NCBI RefSeq assembly: GCF_900109755.1 | Contig: NZ_FOAR01000019.1 | Coordinates: 1-64,000, forward strand | Source of the DNA: Pseudomonas agarici | Lineage (GTDB): Bacteria > Pseudomonadota > Gammaproteobacteria > Pseudomonadales > Pseudomonadaceae | Length of the DNA: 64,000 bases | Direction of reading: 5' to 3' | Part shown: positions 24,567 through 35,527 of the stretch, piece by piece | Layout of the letters: each line of letters begins with the position of its first letter | How positions within the stretch are numbered: the first letter of the stretch is position 1 | The notes under the pieces: model-generated | Databases searched by the model: none | What the model saw: only the letters and a program-made list of their open reading frames with translations | Told to the model about the DNA's origin: nothing | Position numbers and translations under genes: made by a program

Positions 24567-25841
24567 ATGGGTACCCACGTCATCAAGATGCCGGACATCG
24601 GCGAAGGCATCGCGGAAGTAGAGTTGTCCCAGTGGCATGTGCAGGTCGGTGATCTGGTGGTTGAGGATCAGATCCTGGCAGACGTCATGACCGATAAGGC
24701 CATGGTCGATATTCCCTCGCCGGTCCACGGCAAAGTGATTGCCCTGGGCGGCCAACCGGGTGAAGTCATGGCGGTCGGCAGCGTCCTGATCAGCATTGAA
24801 GTGGACGGGGCCGGTAATCTGCGCGAAGGCGGCGAAGCGCCGCTAGCCCAGACAGCGCCGGTCGTGACCCCGGTGGTGCAAGCGCCGATGGTCGAGCCGA
24901 AAATCGCCAGCCAGCCGCTGACGGCCCCCACCGCCGTGCGCCCTACTCCGGTGGCACGCCAGGCCGACGAACGCCCGCTGGCCTCCCCGGCTGTGCGCAA
25001 ACGAGCCTGGGATGCCGGGATTGAATTGCGTTTCATCCAGGGCAGCGGCCCAGCGGGACGTATCCTGCACGACGATCTGGACGCCTACCTGGCCCAGGCC
25101 GGGCAGCCTGTGCAGAGCGCTGGCAGCGGCTATGCCAGACGTACCGATGAGCAACAGATTCCAGTGATCGGCCTACGCCGCAAGATCGCCCAGCGCATGC
25201 AGGACGCCAAGCGCCGCGCCGCGCACTTCAGCTATGTCGAGGAAGTCGATGTCACGGCCCTCGAGGAACTGCGTGTACACCTGAACCACAAGCACGGCGA
25301 CAGTCGCGGCAAGCTGACCCTACTGCCCTTCCTGGTGCGGGCACTGGTCGTGGCCCTACGGGACTTCCCGCAGATCAATGTGCGCTACGACGATGAAGCC
25401 CAGGTCATTACCCAACATGGCGCGGTGCATGTCGGCGTCGCCGCTCAAACCGACGGCGGCCTGATGGTGCCGGTGGTACGGCATGCCGAAAGCCTCAACC
25501 TGTGGGGCACTTCGGATGAGATCAATCGCTTGGCCAGGGCCGCTCGCGGCGGCAAGGCCACGCGCGAAGAAATGTCCGGCTCGACCATCACCTTGACAAG
25601 TCTCGGCGCCCTCGGCGGCATCGTCAGCACCCCGGTGCTGAATCTGCCGGAAGTTGCCATTGTCGGCGTCAATCGCATGGTCGAGCGGCCCGTGGTAATC
25701 AAGGGCCAAATCGTCATTCGCAAGATGATGAATCTTTCCAGCTCCTTCGATCACCGCGTGGTCGATGGCATGGACGCGGCGCAGTTCATCCAGGCCATTC
25801 GCGGCCTGCTCGAACAACCCGCCTGTTTGTTTGTGGAGTGA
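24567..25841 (+). CDS. bkdB: Branched-chain dihydrolipoyl acyltransferase E2
   Basis: The product has 424 residues. It has one lipoyl domain with Lys44 in VMTDKAMVDIPSP, then a Pro/Ala linker, a peripheral-subunit-binding domain (SPAVRKRAWDAGIELRFIQG, about 134-170), and the catalytic acyltransferase with FDHRVVDGMDAAQF near the end. It is the core of the complex and transfers acyl groups to CoA. Confidence 0.97.
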   Translation: MGTHVIKMPDIGEGIAEVELSQWHVQVGDLVVEDQILADVMTDKAMVDIPSPVHGKVIALGGQPGEVMAVGSVLISIEVDGAGNLREGGEAPLAQTAPVVTPVVQAPMVEPKIASQPLTAPTAVRPTPVARQADERPLASPAVRKRAWDAGIELRFIQGSGPAGRILHDDLDAYLAQAGQPVQSAGSGYARRTDEQQIPVIGLRRKIAQRMQDAKRRAAHFSYVEEVDVTALEELRVHLNHKHGDSRGKLTLLPFLVRALVVALRDFPQINVRYDDEAQVITQHGAVHVGVAAQTDGGLMVPVVRHAESLNLWGTSDEINRLARAARGGKATREEMSGSTITLTSLGALGGIVSTPVLNLPEVAIVGVNRMVERPVVIKGQIVIRKMMNLSSSFDHRVVDGMDAAQFIQAIRGLLEQPACLFVE

Positions 25842-25843
25842 GC

Positions 25844-27232
<1,389 letters not shown>

Positions 27233-27318
27233 GCGGGCACTCGGTTTAACCGACTGACACCGAATCTGTAGCAGCCGAGTTCACCGGAGCGCCGGCCTGC
27301 CGCGAGGATAACCTCAAT

Positions 27319-27359
27319 GGCGGTGGTCGCCAGCACTCAAGTACTGGGCGACCACCGCC
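27319..27359. repeat. Long inverted repeat after the bkd operon
   Basis: GGCGGTGGTCGCC (27319-27331) is perfectly complementary to 27347-27359, with a 15-nt loop. A T-run occurs only 24 bp further on. It lies between lpdV and the permease and could terminate or stabilise the bkd message, or be part of an intergenic repetitive element. The preceding 27271-27310 also looks repeat-like. Confidence 0.6.
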
Positions 27360-27401
27360 AAGCCCAGTAGAATCGCCGCTCTTTTTTTCAAGGCACTTGC
27401 C

Positions 27402-28781
27402 ATGACCGCTCACCAGACTCCGCCCACCGCCGTGCCCGAGGCCAACGAACTGATCCTCGGCCTGGAGGACAGGCCTCGCCTGCTAATCGGCCTGCTGGCC
27501 GCTGTGCAACACCTGCTGGCGATCATCGTGCCGATCGTCACCCCCGGCCTGTTGATTTGCCAGGCCCTGGGCGTCTCGGCGCGGGACACCAACCTGATCG
27601 TCTCGATGTCGCTGGTGATCTCCGGAATCGCCACCTTCGTCCAGTGCCGGCGCTTCGGACCGTTCGGTGCTGGCTTGCTGATCGTCCAGGGCACCAGCTT
27701 CAACTTCGTCGGTCCGCTGATTGCCGGCGGCGCCCTGATGGTCAAGCAGGGCACGCCGGTGGAAGCGGTGATGGCGGCGATCTTCGGCGTAGTCATCGCC
27801 GGCTCGTTCGTTGAGATGGGCATCTCGCGCATCCTGCCCTTCGTCAAGCGCATGATCACTCCACTGGTGACCGGCATCGTCGTGCTGATGATCGGCCTGA
27901 CCCTGATCAAGGTCGGTCTGATCAGCATGGGCGGCGGCTTCAGCGCCATGGCCAACGGCACCTTCGCCAATGGCGAAAATATACTGCTGTCCGGCGTAGT
28001 ACTGGCGATCATCGTCGTGCTCAACCGCATCCCGCTGGTGTGGATACGCAGCGGTGCAATCGTCATTGCCCTGGTTGCGGGCTACGCCCTGGCCGGTTAC
28101 CTGAATCGCCTGGACTTTACCGGCATGCACGCAGCACCGCTGTTTCAGGTGCCGACACCAGTGCACTTCGGCCTGGGCTTTTCCTGGGCGCTGTTCATTC
28201 CGATGCTGGTGATCTACCTGGTCACCGCCCTGGAAGCCATCGGCGATGTCACGGCTACCAGCAAAGTGTCGCGTCAACCGCTGGAAGGTCCGCTGTGGAT
28301 GCAAAGAATCAAGGGCGGCGTGCTGGTCAACGGTGCCAACTCGCTGCTGGCCGGCGTCTTCAACACTTTCCCGAGTTCTATCTTCGCCCAGAACAACGGC
28401 GTGATTCAGCTGACCGGGATTGCCAGCCGGCATATCGGCAAGTGGATCGCCCTGATGCTGGTGCTGCTGGGGCTTTTCCCCTCGGTGGCCGGGGCGATCC
28501 AGGCCGTGCCGGAGCCAGTCCTGGGTGGCGCCGCCATGGTCATGTTCGGTGCCGTGGCGGCCTCGGGCATCAATATCCTGGCGAGCATCACGCTGGACCG
28601 TCGCGCCCTGCTGATCATCGCCGTATCTCTGGCACTGGGCCTAGGTGTTTCTCAGGTACCGGAGTTCCTCGCCCATATGCCGGCGGCGTTGCGCAATGTA
28701 CTGGAATCAGGTGTTGCCACCGGAGGAATCTGCGCCCTGGTGCTGAACGGGTTTCTGCCGGAAACCAAAGCGGGTGCCTGA
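27402..28781 (+). CDS. NCS2-family nucleobase permease (xanthine/uracil type)
   Basis: The product has 459 residues, mostly membrane (about 12-14 segments). The family signature QNNGVIQLTGIASR follows FNTFPSSIFA, a form close to XanP/XanQ xanthine:proton symporters, and the upstream EAIGD site is also present. Substrate assignment to xanthine is by resemblance only. It is 165 bp after lpdV and not in an obvious operon. Confidence 0.9.
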   Translation: MTAHQTPPTAVPEANELILGLEDRPRLLIGLLAAVQHLLAIIVPIVTPGLLICQALGVSARDTNLIVSMSLVISGIATFVQCRRFGPFGAGLLIVQGTSFNFVGPLIAGGALMVKQGTPVEAVMAAIFGVVIAGSFVEMGISRILPFVKRMITPLVTGIVVLMIGLTLIKVGLISMGGGFSAMANGTFANGENILLSGVVLAIIVVLNRIPLVWIRSGAIVIALVAGYALAGYLNRLDFTGMHAAPLFQVPTPVHFGLGFSWALFIPMLVIYLVTALEAIGDVTATSKVSRQPLEGPLWMQRIKGGVLVNGANSLLAGVFNTFPSSIFAQNNGVIQLTGIASRHIGKWIALMLVLLGLFPSVAGAIQAVPEPVLGGAAMVMFGAVAASGINILASITLDRRALLIIAVSLALGLGVSQVPEFLAHMPAALRNVLESGVATGGICALVLNGFLPETKAGA

Positions 28782-28924
28782 CAGACGACACCGGGCAAAC
28801 TTCGCGGTTTCCCGCAAGACTTGAATCGCCACTCGGGCCTTGTCGGGCACCAGGCAAAAAAGGCACCGGCAGAACTGCCAAGGACCTGCGATAATGACGA
28901 GCAACTCCGGCAGGGATGTAAATC
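28782..28924 (+). other. Permease to kinase spacer
   Basis: The 143-bp gap contains GGGCACCAGGCAAAAAAGGCAC and an imperfect hairpin near 28810-28840. No gene is present. AGGGATG just before ATG 28925 is a weak ribosome site. Confidence 0.4.
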
Positions 28925-30760
28925 ATGGCGCGGTGGAACAGGTACCGAAGTAGTGCCTTGGTGGCACTGTTCATCATTCTCGTCAGTCTCCTGGCGTTCC
29001 TGCTGATCAAGGTCTATTCGCGGGATACCTCCACCTACTTCGAATCTCGCGACCTGCTGCGCCAACTCAAGCAACTGGACGGCAAGTTGGATGCCAAAGT
29101 GCTCAAGGCACGGATCAACGCCGAATACAATTACAACCTGCTCACTGGTTCGACTACCGAGTCGAGCCGCCGCTGGGAGCAGTTGGTGACGCTGAACGCG
29201 ACATTGGACGACTCCCCCATCTGGCAGTCCAGGAAAAAAGCCTACCTGGACGCGACGGCGGAAAAGAACAAGCTGATCGAGCAGTTCCAGGTGCAGAACA
29301 TCACCTTGCGCGATGATCTCGAAACACTGTCCGCCATAGAAGAAACCATCCAGCAAGAATTGGACCCCTTCAGCATCCAACACCCGGTCGCCACACTGAT
29401 CGTGCTGTACAGTGCCTCGAAACTGACCTTGAGTACGCTGGAATATGCGCAACATGTCTCAAATGAAAAAGCCGAGCGGATTCAGCGCCAGATCGAGAAC
29501 CTGATCGCGCAAAAAAGCGCCCTGGCGGCCACCTTGATCCCATCGCTCGACAAACTGGTCGAGCAGGTCAAGCTGATCGTGCGCGAGCAGCCCCTGGCCA
29601 ACGATCTGCTTGACCGTATCGGCTTCATCCCGGTGGCCGCCAGCCTCGACGCCATCAATGAATATCTCAATGAAAGCCAGCGGCGTGCGGACCGCCAGAG
29701 CCACCAGGACCATCTGTATCTGACACTCTGCGCCGCATGCATGGCACTGCTGGTGGTCTACCTGATCATTCGCCAACTGCGCAGCCATGCCCTGATCAAC
29801 CAGATGAACAGCGCCCTGCAGGCTGCCAACGAACGCCTCGAACAGCGGGTGGAAGAGCGTACTCGCGAACTCAGGGAGACCCAGAGCGAGCTGCTCGACA
29901 CCGCCCGCATGGCCGGTATGGCGGAGATCGCCACCAACGTCCTGCACAACGTCGGCAACGTGCTCAACAGCGTGAACATCTCTGCCGACCTGGTGAGCCG
30001 CAAGGTCCGCGCCAGCAAGGCACAGGGGTTGAGCAAGGCCGTGCAACTGATGAAGGAGCACGCTGACGACCTGGGGCACTTCCTCAGCCAGGATGAAAAA
30101 GGCAAGCTGCTGCCTGCTTATCTGGGTCAATTGGTCACGGCCATCGGCACTGAACAGGCGGAGATCGTCCAGGAATTGACGCAACTGAGCAAAAGCGTCG
30201 ATCACCTCAAGGAGATTGTCGCCACTCAGCAATCCTATGCCGGGGCTTGCAGGCTGCTGGAACCGCTGAATATCACCGACCTGCTCGAAGATGCCCTACG
30301 CATGAACTCCGGCGCCCTGACCCGGCATCAGGTCACAGTACTCAAGGATTACCAGGACGTACCCACTCTGCTGGGGGACAAACACCGGCTATTGCTGGTC
30401 CTGATCAACCTGATCAGCAATGCCAAATATGCGGTGTCCGATCTGTCGAACCGTGAGCGCGACATTACCCTCGCTGTCAGGGTGATCGAGGACACCACCT
30501 TGCGTATCAGCGTCAAAGACGATGGCGAGGGAATTGCACCGGAAAACATCACACGGATCTTCAATCACGGCTTCACCACGCGCAAGGACGGCCACGGTTT
30601 CGGGCTGCACAGCTGCGCCCTCGCGGCGATCGAGATGAACGGCCATCTGTACGCCCACAGCGACGGACCAGGAAAAGGCGCGCTGTTCACCCTGGAGATT
30701 CCCCTGGTCCTGTACCGGAAAGAGACGCCTGCTGTCGCGAATGCCCCCGTCCTCCCCTGA
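28925..30760 (+). CDS. Membrane sensor histidine kinase with all-helical sensor domain
   Basis: The product has 611 residues. It has TM1 about 11-30, a large helical extracytoplasmic region (about 31-260) resembling the DAHL double all-helical domain, and TM2 about 263-283. A coiled coil (NERLEQRVEERTRELRETQ) and an H-box (EIATNVLHNVGNVLNSVN, His341) follow. The C-terminal HATPase has NLISNAKYA, DDGEGI and HGFGLHSCALA. No receiver domain is attached and no response regulator is adjacent, so the partner is unknown. Confidence 0.88.
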   Translation: MARWNRYRSSALVALFIILVSLLAFLLIKVYSRDTSTYFESRDLLRQLKQLDGKLDAKVLKARINAEYNYNLLTGSTTESSRRWEQLVTLNATLDDSPIWQSRKKAYLDATAEKNKLIEQFQVQNITLRDDLETLSAIEETIQQELDPFSIQHPVATLIVLYSASKLTLSTLEYAQHVSNEKAERIQRQIENLIAQKSALAATLIPSLDKLVEQVKLIVREQPLANDLLDRIGFIPVAASLDAINEYLNESQRRADRQSHQDHLYLTLCAACMALLVVYLIIRQLRSHALINQMNSALQAANERLEQRVEERTRELRETQSELLDTARMAGMAEIATNVLHNVGNVLNSVNISADLVSRKVRASKAQGLSKAVQLMKEHADDLGHFLSQDEKGKLLPAYLGQLVTAIGTEQAEIVQELTQLSKSVDHLKEIVATQQSYAGACRLLEPLNITDLLEDALRMNSGALTRHQVTVLKDYQDVPTLLGDKHRLLLVLINLISNAKYAVSDLSNRERDITLAVRVIEDTTLRISVKDDGEGIAPENITRIFNHGFTTRKDGHGFGLHSCALAAIEMNGHLYAHSDGPGKGALFTLEIPLVLYRKETPAVANAPVLP

Positions 30761-30848
30761 ATCTCCTTGCCACTACCGCACCAAGAATGGATAGACTGCC
30801 GAGGAATCAAGGGCAGGGGCCCCTTGATTCCTTAGGAGCGGACACATC

Positions 30849-31670
30849 ATGGAATTATCAACGCGACACAAGACACGACTCAGGCACTTATCTGTCGGGC
30901 TATTGGTCGCCTGGCTGGCAACCGGTGCTACCCACGGTTTCGCAGAGGAAAAGGACGCAAAGGAAATGCAGAGTATTCAGTTTCGCAAGATCATCGACCT
31001 CAGTCACGTCATCTCCCCTTCCATACCGCTTTGGCCACACGACCCTCCCGTCAACTTCAATGTCGTGGCCACCCAGGAAAAGGACGGCTACTACCTGCGT
31101 AGCTTCAGCATGGGCGAACACAGTGCCACCCATATGAATGCACCTAACAGCTTTCACGTCGAGGGCGTTGGGATCGATGCCTACACACCACAGTCGCTGG
31201 TACGCCCGGCCGTGGTGATCGATGTACGAGCACAGGCCAAGGCTAATCCCGACTATGTGATCAGCATCCAGGACATCAAGAACTGGGAACACGCCCATGG
31301 GCCTATCGCCCGGGATTCCATCGTGCTGCTCTACACCGGCTGGCAGGCATTCTGGAACGATCCAAAGCGTTTTTTCAACGCCGATGACCAGGGTGGCCTG
31401 CACTTCCCCGGACTCGGGAGCGACACCGCCACCTTCCTGGTTGACGAACGCCACATCGCGGGCGTTGGGACTGATACCCATGGTGCCGATCCAGGCCAGG
31501 ACACGGTATACGCCACCAATAGCCAAGTCCTGGCGAAAAACGGCATCATCCTGGAGTGCCTGACCAACCTCGACCAGTTACCGCCCAAGGGCACCACACT
31601 GGTGATCGGCATCCTGCGGCTCCACGAGGGTTCCGGTTCCCCTGCCTCGGTAATGGCATTCGCCCCCTGA
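30849..31670 (+). CDS. Exported cyclase-family metal hydrolase
   Basis: The product has 273 residues. An N-terminal signal segment (LSVGLLVAWLATGATHGFA) precedes a cyclase/kynurenine-formamidase-like domain (IDLSHVISPSIPLWPHDP). The metal motif HxGTHxDxPxH appears as HSATHMNAPNSFH: the histidines are kept but Asp is replaced by Asn. Late motifs VGTDTHGADPGQD and RLHEGSGSP fit the family. Probable periplasmic amide or ester hydrolase; substrate unknown. GGAGCGG precedes the ATG. Confidence 0.82.
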   Translation: MELSTRHKTRLRHLSVGLLVAWLATGATHGFAEEKDAKEMQSIQFRKIIDLSHVISPSIPLWPHDPPVNFNVVATQEKDGYYLRSFSMGEHSATHMNAPNSFHVEGVGIDAYTPQSLVRPAVVIDVRAQAKANPDYVISIQDIKNWEHAHGPIARDSIVLLYTGWQAFWNDPKRFFNADDQGGLHFPGLGSDTATFLVDERHIAGVGTDTHGADPGQDTVYATNSQVLAKNGIILECLTNLDQLPPKGTTLVIGILRLHEGSGSPASVMAFAP

Positions 31671-31683
31671 CCTCGAGTCGGGA

Positions 31684-33558
31684 TCACTCGGCTACCGGGG
31701 CGCAGGTCTGGAATTGCTTGCGGTAGTCCAGCGAACGTCGCAGTACTTCGGTAAAGCCCTGGAAGCAGGCGGGCTTGGTCAGAATATCGTTGGCGCCGGC
31801 GCCCCGGAAACGCTCGATCTCGTTGGAGAATGCACTGGCGGTAAAGGCAACGATATAGCACTGTTCCCCCTGTGGCAGTTTCCTGATGCGGCGAATGGCC
31901 TCCAGGCCATCCATGCCAGGCAGATTGATATCCATCAGGATGACATCCGGTGTCGACACCCGACAATGGTCGAGCGATTCGAGACCATCGCAGGCAAAAT
32001 CAGGCGTGTACCCCAGGGTCTGCAACATCGCCATCGCGACCTTCCGGTTCAGTTCGTGGTTCTCCACCAACAAGATATCCAGGGGGTAATGCCTGGCGAA
32101 CGAGGCGTCGAACCCCACCGTTGGGTGCTCGGCGGCAATGGGTATTTCCAGGTCTGAAAACGGCTCGATTGGTAGCGAGAAAGTAAAAGTCGAGCCAATA
32201 CCGAACAGGCTGCTGAAAGACAGGATCCCACCCTGGGCTTCGATCAGGTTCTTGCAGATCGACAGGCCGAGCCCGCTGCCGGTGAAACGCTGATTGTTCG
32301 CGCCTTCGCACCGGGTAAAGGGCTTGAACAGGCTGCCCTGTCGGTCCATGGGAATACCGACGCCCGTATCACGTATGGAAAAGTTGAGTCGCGTAGGAAC
32401 CGTGCTGTCACTGAGCGAGACAGACAGCGAGACCTTTCCCGTTTCGGTGAATTTGATCGCATTGCCCAATAGGTTGATCAGCACCTGACGAAGACGGTCG
32501 GCATCGGTCTTGATCAGCGAAGGAACATCCGGGAAAACGCTGACCTCAAGAGTGATCGGCTTGTCCTGGATATTCTGGCGGACCAGCTCGACACTCGAGG
32601 CGATCAAGATTCGTAACTCGAATACACGGGGCCGCAAGTCCATTTTCCCCGACTCGATCTTCGCCAGGTCGAGAATGTCGTCGATCAACGCCAGCAACGT
32701 CTCCCCGCTGGTCTGGATCGTGGTCAGCAGGTCACTTTGTACCGGGTTCAGTGCCGTGGCGGACAGTAGCTCGGTGGCACCGATAACGCCATACATGGGC
32801 GTGCGGATTTCATGGCTCATGGTCGCCAGAAACTGGCTTTTCAGGCGGTCGGCTTCTTCGGCGCAGATCTTTGCCTGTTTCAATACCTGCTCATTGACTT
32901 GCAGCTGGCGAAGGTGGGTTCGCATGCGCACCGAATCGATGACAAACAGGAGACTGAGAGAGAGAAAGACCAGGATCGCCAGCACGAGATGGTGCAGGGA
33001 GTCCTGATTGAGTGCGTGGTAGTAGTCAGCCAGGGTAATTTCCGCGCCGGCGACATAAGGAGTGCCGTCCGCGGATTTCATGGGAACAAAGACAGCACGG
33101 AAATCACCCCAGTGGTCCGTGTAATCGATCCAGCTCGGTGTTGTCAGATCGAAACTGTCGAGCAGGGCCTGGCTTGCATCGGGATAAGGATCGAAGAAGC
33201 GGACGAAGTTGCCTTCCTCGACCTCCTGGGTCGAGGCACTGGAACTGACCAGGATGGCCTTTGCTCCCCGCTTGATTACCGTGTAGACAAAGGCTGTGCC
33301 CATCGACTCGTTGAAACGGGACAGTTTGCGGATGGCATCCAGATCTTCGGCTTCGGACTTTGAATGCTTGTCGACCAGCGCATCGTGGTACTGGTCGCCG
33401 AGAATGGCGGCAGCGCCCAGAGCCGCATGCAACAGTTTGTTGTTGATGCCCTCGATCAGGATACGTTGGGCCTGGTCGTGCAGGTAGTAGATGTAACCAC
33501 TGACCCCGACGATATAGACCAGCAGCAGAACGCCAATTTTTCGCCTGATCTTGAACAT
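31684..33558 (-). CDS. Hybrid sensor histidine kinase with C-terminal receiver
   Basis: The product has 624 residues. It has TM1 about 8-25, a periplasmic sensor of about 160 residues, and TM2 about 189-208. A HisKA follows with His249 in ATMSHEIRTPMYGV, then HATPase boxes NLLGNAIKFTE, RDTGVG and GSGLGLSICKNLIEAQGG. A receiver domain carries VILMDINLPGMDG with the phospho-acceptor Asp. No Hpt domain is seen, so relay to a separate Hpt is expected. It converges with the cyclase gene. The sensor has no recognised ligand motif. Confidence 0.92.
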   Translation of the reverse strand: MFKIRRKIGVLLLVYIVGVSGYIYYLHDQAQRILIEGINNKLLHAALGAAAILGDQYHDALVDKHSKSEAEDLDAIRKLSRFNESMGTAFVYTVIKRGAKAILVSSSASTQEVEEGNFVRFFDPYPDASQALLDSFDLTTPSWIDYTDHWGDFRAVFVPMKSADGTPYVAGAEITLADYYHALNQDSLHHLVLAILVFLSLSLLFVIDSVRMRTHLRQLQVNEQVLKQAKICAEEADRLKSQFLATMSHEIRTPMYGVIGATELLSATALNPVQSDLLTTIQTSGETLLALIDDILDLAKIESGKMDLRPRVFELRILIASSVELVRQNIQDKPITLEVSVFPDVPSLIKTDADRLRQVLINLLGNAIKFTETGKVSLSVSLSDSTVPTRLNFSIRDTGVGIPMDRQGSLFKPFTRCEGANNQRFTGSGLGLSICKNLIEAQGGILSFSSLFGIGSTFTFSLPIEPFSDLEIPIAAEHPTVGFDASFARHYPLDILLVENHELNRKVAMAMLQTLGYTPDFACDGLESLDHCRVSTPDVILMDINLPGMDGLEAIRRIRKLPQGEQCYIVAFTASAFSNEIERFRGAGANDILTKPACFQGFTEVLRRSLDYRKQFQTCAPVAE

Positions 33559-33776
33559 GCGTTACGGCCTCCATTGCCGTCGGTCCCCGAGCGTCTAGAC
33601 CGCGACCCGGGCATCCATCGCCGCAGAGGATAAGTCATGCACCCCAGGAACACAATTCGCCAGTCCTGACAGACCTCCACAGTGTTTTCATGGCAAACGC
33701 ATTGATTACAGCCCATTACAGCAGACTTGCAACCCAACCATTACGCTGCCGTCCAGGCATACAGAGCTGAAGAACA

Positions 33777-35321
33777 CTACCGGCCAAGAAAGGAGTAGCC
33801 AAAACTCACAATCTTGGCATCTTCTCCATACCCGCCCAAGAACGAAACGCCAACCGGCAAGTTGCCCTTGATGGTGCCTGCGGGAACCGTTATCTCAGGA
33901 AATCCCGTGGCGGAGGCAATGTACGATGATGCATAAGTATCCGCAGATGCGCAGACGTAGCTCTCATCCGCCACACCATGAACCACCGAAGCCGGGCAAT
34001 TGATGGTTGCGAAAAGCAAACTATCCACCTGGTTCTTCTTCATGATGTCCAACAGTTGCACACGCAATTGCGGGATCTTTCTCGACAGAATCGAAATATA
34101 CGCTGGCGAATCGGTACTATCGGTTTTCAATACCCGTTCCAGCCCGGCGAGCCGTGCCGGATTCATGCCATGCGGACCGTTGTGCGCCTGATTTTTCCTG
34201 GCAAGGTCTAGGAAACCCTCCAGTGTCCGCGGCTGATTGGCATTGAGGGTTGCCAGGTAGCGCTCAAATTGCGGCTTGAATTCGCTCTCTCCAACCGGCC
34301 CCAGCACACCGCTCCAAAGGGTTTCAAATACCTTAGGAAGGGTGATGGAGACCACACGAGCACCCCGCTCGCCAAGTGTTTCCTGCGCCCTCTGGAAAAC
34401 CTCATCCACCTCGGCGTTGGCGCCTTTGAAATTCGTGACCACGCCAATGACCTTGCCTTTCAGTGAGGATTGGTTCAGCGCTTGCACGAACTGTATGTGC
34501 TCTGAAGCAAGATCAAGGGTCGCCGAATCGCTTTTGTCCTGTCCCTTGATCACATCCAGCACAATGGCCTGATCCTGCACGCTGCCGGTAATCACACCCG
34601 CGGTATCGAACGTGAGGGAAAGCGGAATAATGCCGCTCCGGCTGATCAGCCCCAGCGAAGGTCGAAAACCCACCGTACCGGTGACACTGGCCGGTGCGCG
34701 AATCGACCCGCTCGTGTCCGAGCCCAGCGCGAAGGGGGCAAATGCCGCTGCCACCGCGGCGGCAGAGCCGCTGCTGGAGCCGGAAGCATCGCGCCGGGTG
34801 TTTTTCGGATTCAGCGTCTGACCGCCAAACGAGCTGTAGCCAAACCAGCCAAAGGACGCAGCCAATTCCGATAGGTTGGTCTTGCCGAGAAGAATCGCTT
34901 GCCCCTCGATCAGTGTCTTGATAGTGAAAGCATCCTGGCTCGGCACCGAGGAACGCAGCACGAAGGACCCACCAGAGGTGACCATCCCGGCGGTGTCAAA
35001 GTTGTCCTTCACCACGAACGGAATGCCGGCCAGCGCCGGGTACTTGGCAGTGGGGTTTTTCGCCCGTTGAGCATCCCACTTACGGGCTTGTGCGATGGCG
35101 TGTTCGTTGAGGGTCACCAGCGCATTGATGTTTTGCCCTTGGTGATTATTCGCTTGAATATTATCCAGATAATGCTGGACCAATTGCTCGGAACTCAGGG
35201 TGCCGCTATTCAATGCATGACGCATATCGGCGAGTGTCATACGGTCGATACCGTCATTCGCCTGAACACTTGCCGCTAATAGTAACAACCAGTACGTCAT
35301 AAATTTTTTATTCAGCTGCAT
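33777..35321 (-). CDS. Exported amidase (amidase-signature family)
   Basis: The product has 514 residues. A signal peptide (about MTYWLLLLAASVQA) precedes a full amidase-signature domain. The catalytic Lys is in FVVKDNFDTAGM, the Ser-rich core is DASGSSSGSAA, and the nucleophile region is GSDTSGSIRAPAS. It should hydrolyse an amide bond outside the cytoplasm. AGGGAAG lies 6 nt before ATG 35321. It lies 206 bp downstream of the quaternary-amine transporter genes on the same strand, so the product may feed that transporter; substrate unknown. Confidence 0.9.
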   Translation of the reverse strand: MQLNKKFMTYWLLLLAASVQANDGIDRMTLADMRHALNSGTLSSEQLVQHYLDNIQANNHQGQNINALVTLNEHAIAQARKWDAQRAKNPTAKYPALAGIPFVVKDNFDTAGMVTSGGSFVLRSSVPSQDAFTIKTLIEGQAILLGKTNLSELAASFGWFGYSSFGGQTLNPKNTRRDASGSSSGSAAAVAAAFAPFALGSDTSGSIRAPASVTGTVGFRPSLGLISRSGIIPLSLTFDTAGVITGSVQDQAIVLDVIKGQDKSDSATLDLASEHIQFVQALNQSSLKGKVIGVVTNFKGANAEVDEVFQRAQETLGERGARVVSITLPKVFETLWSGVLGPVGESEFKPQFERYLATLNANQPRTLEGFLDLARKNQAHNGPHGMNPARLAGLERVLKTDSTDSPAYISILSRKIPQLRVQLLDIMKKNQVDSLLFATINCPASVVHGVADESYVCASADTYASSYIASATGFPEITVPAGTIKGNLPVGVSFLGGYGEDAKIVSFGYSFLGR

Positions 35322-35527
35322 GGGTAACTTCCCTAATAAATACAGACGAACGGAATACGCTCACATCTCAAGCAGCCGGATTGAGCATCACAACTAAGCA
35401 GGCTAAAAAGATGCCGCAAATCTACGGCCAGGGCGCAGTGACGAGTTCTAGCCCGTCATGGCCAGGAACAGCAACGCAGCTCACTTGCGGCACCGAAATT
35501 GACTGACAGAACCAACTACACAGGCCA
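35322..35527 (-). other. Spacer between transporter and amidase
   Basis: The 206-bp gap may hold a separate amidase promoter. It is AT-richer near 35335-35345. No strong terminator was found behind the binding-protein gene, so readthrough is possible. Confidence 0.4.

Noticed and set aside
27319..27359. Intrinsic terminator of the bkd operon
   Set aside because: The stem is strong but the T-run is 24 bp away; kept only as an inverted repeat.
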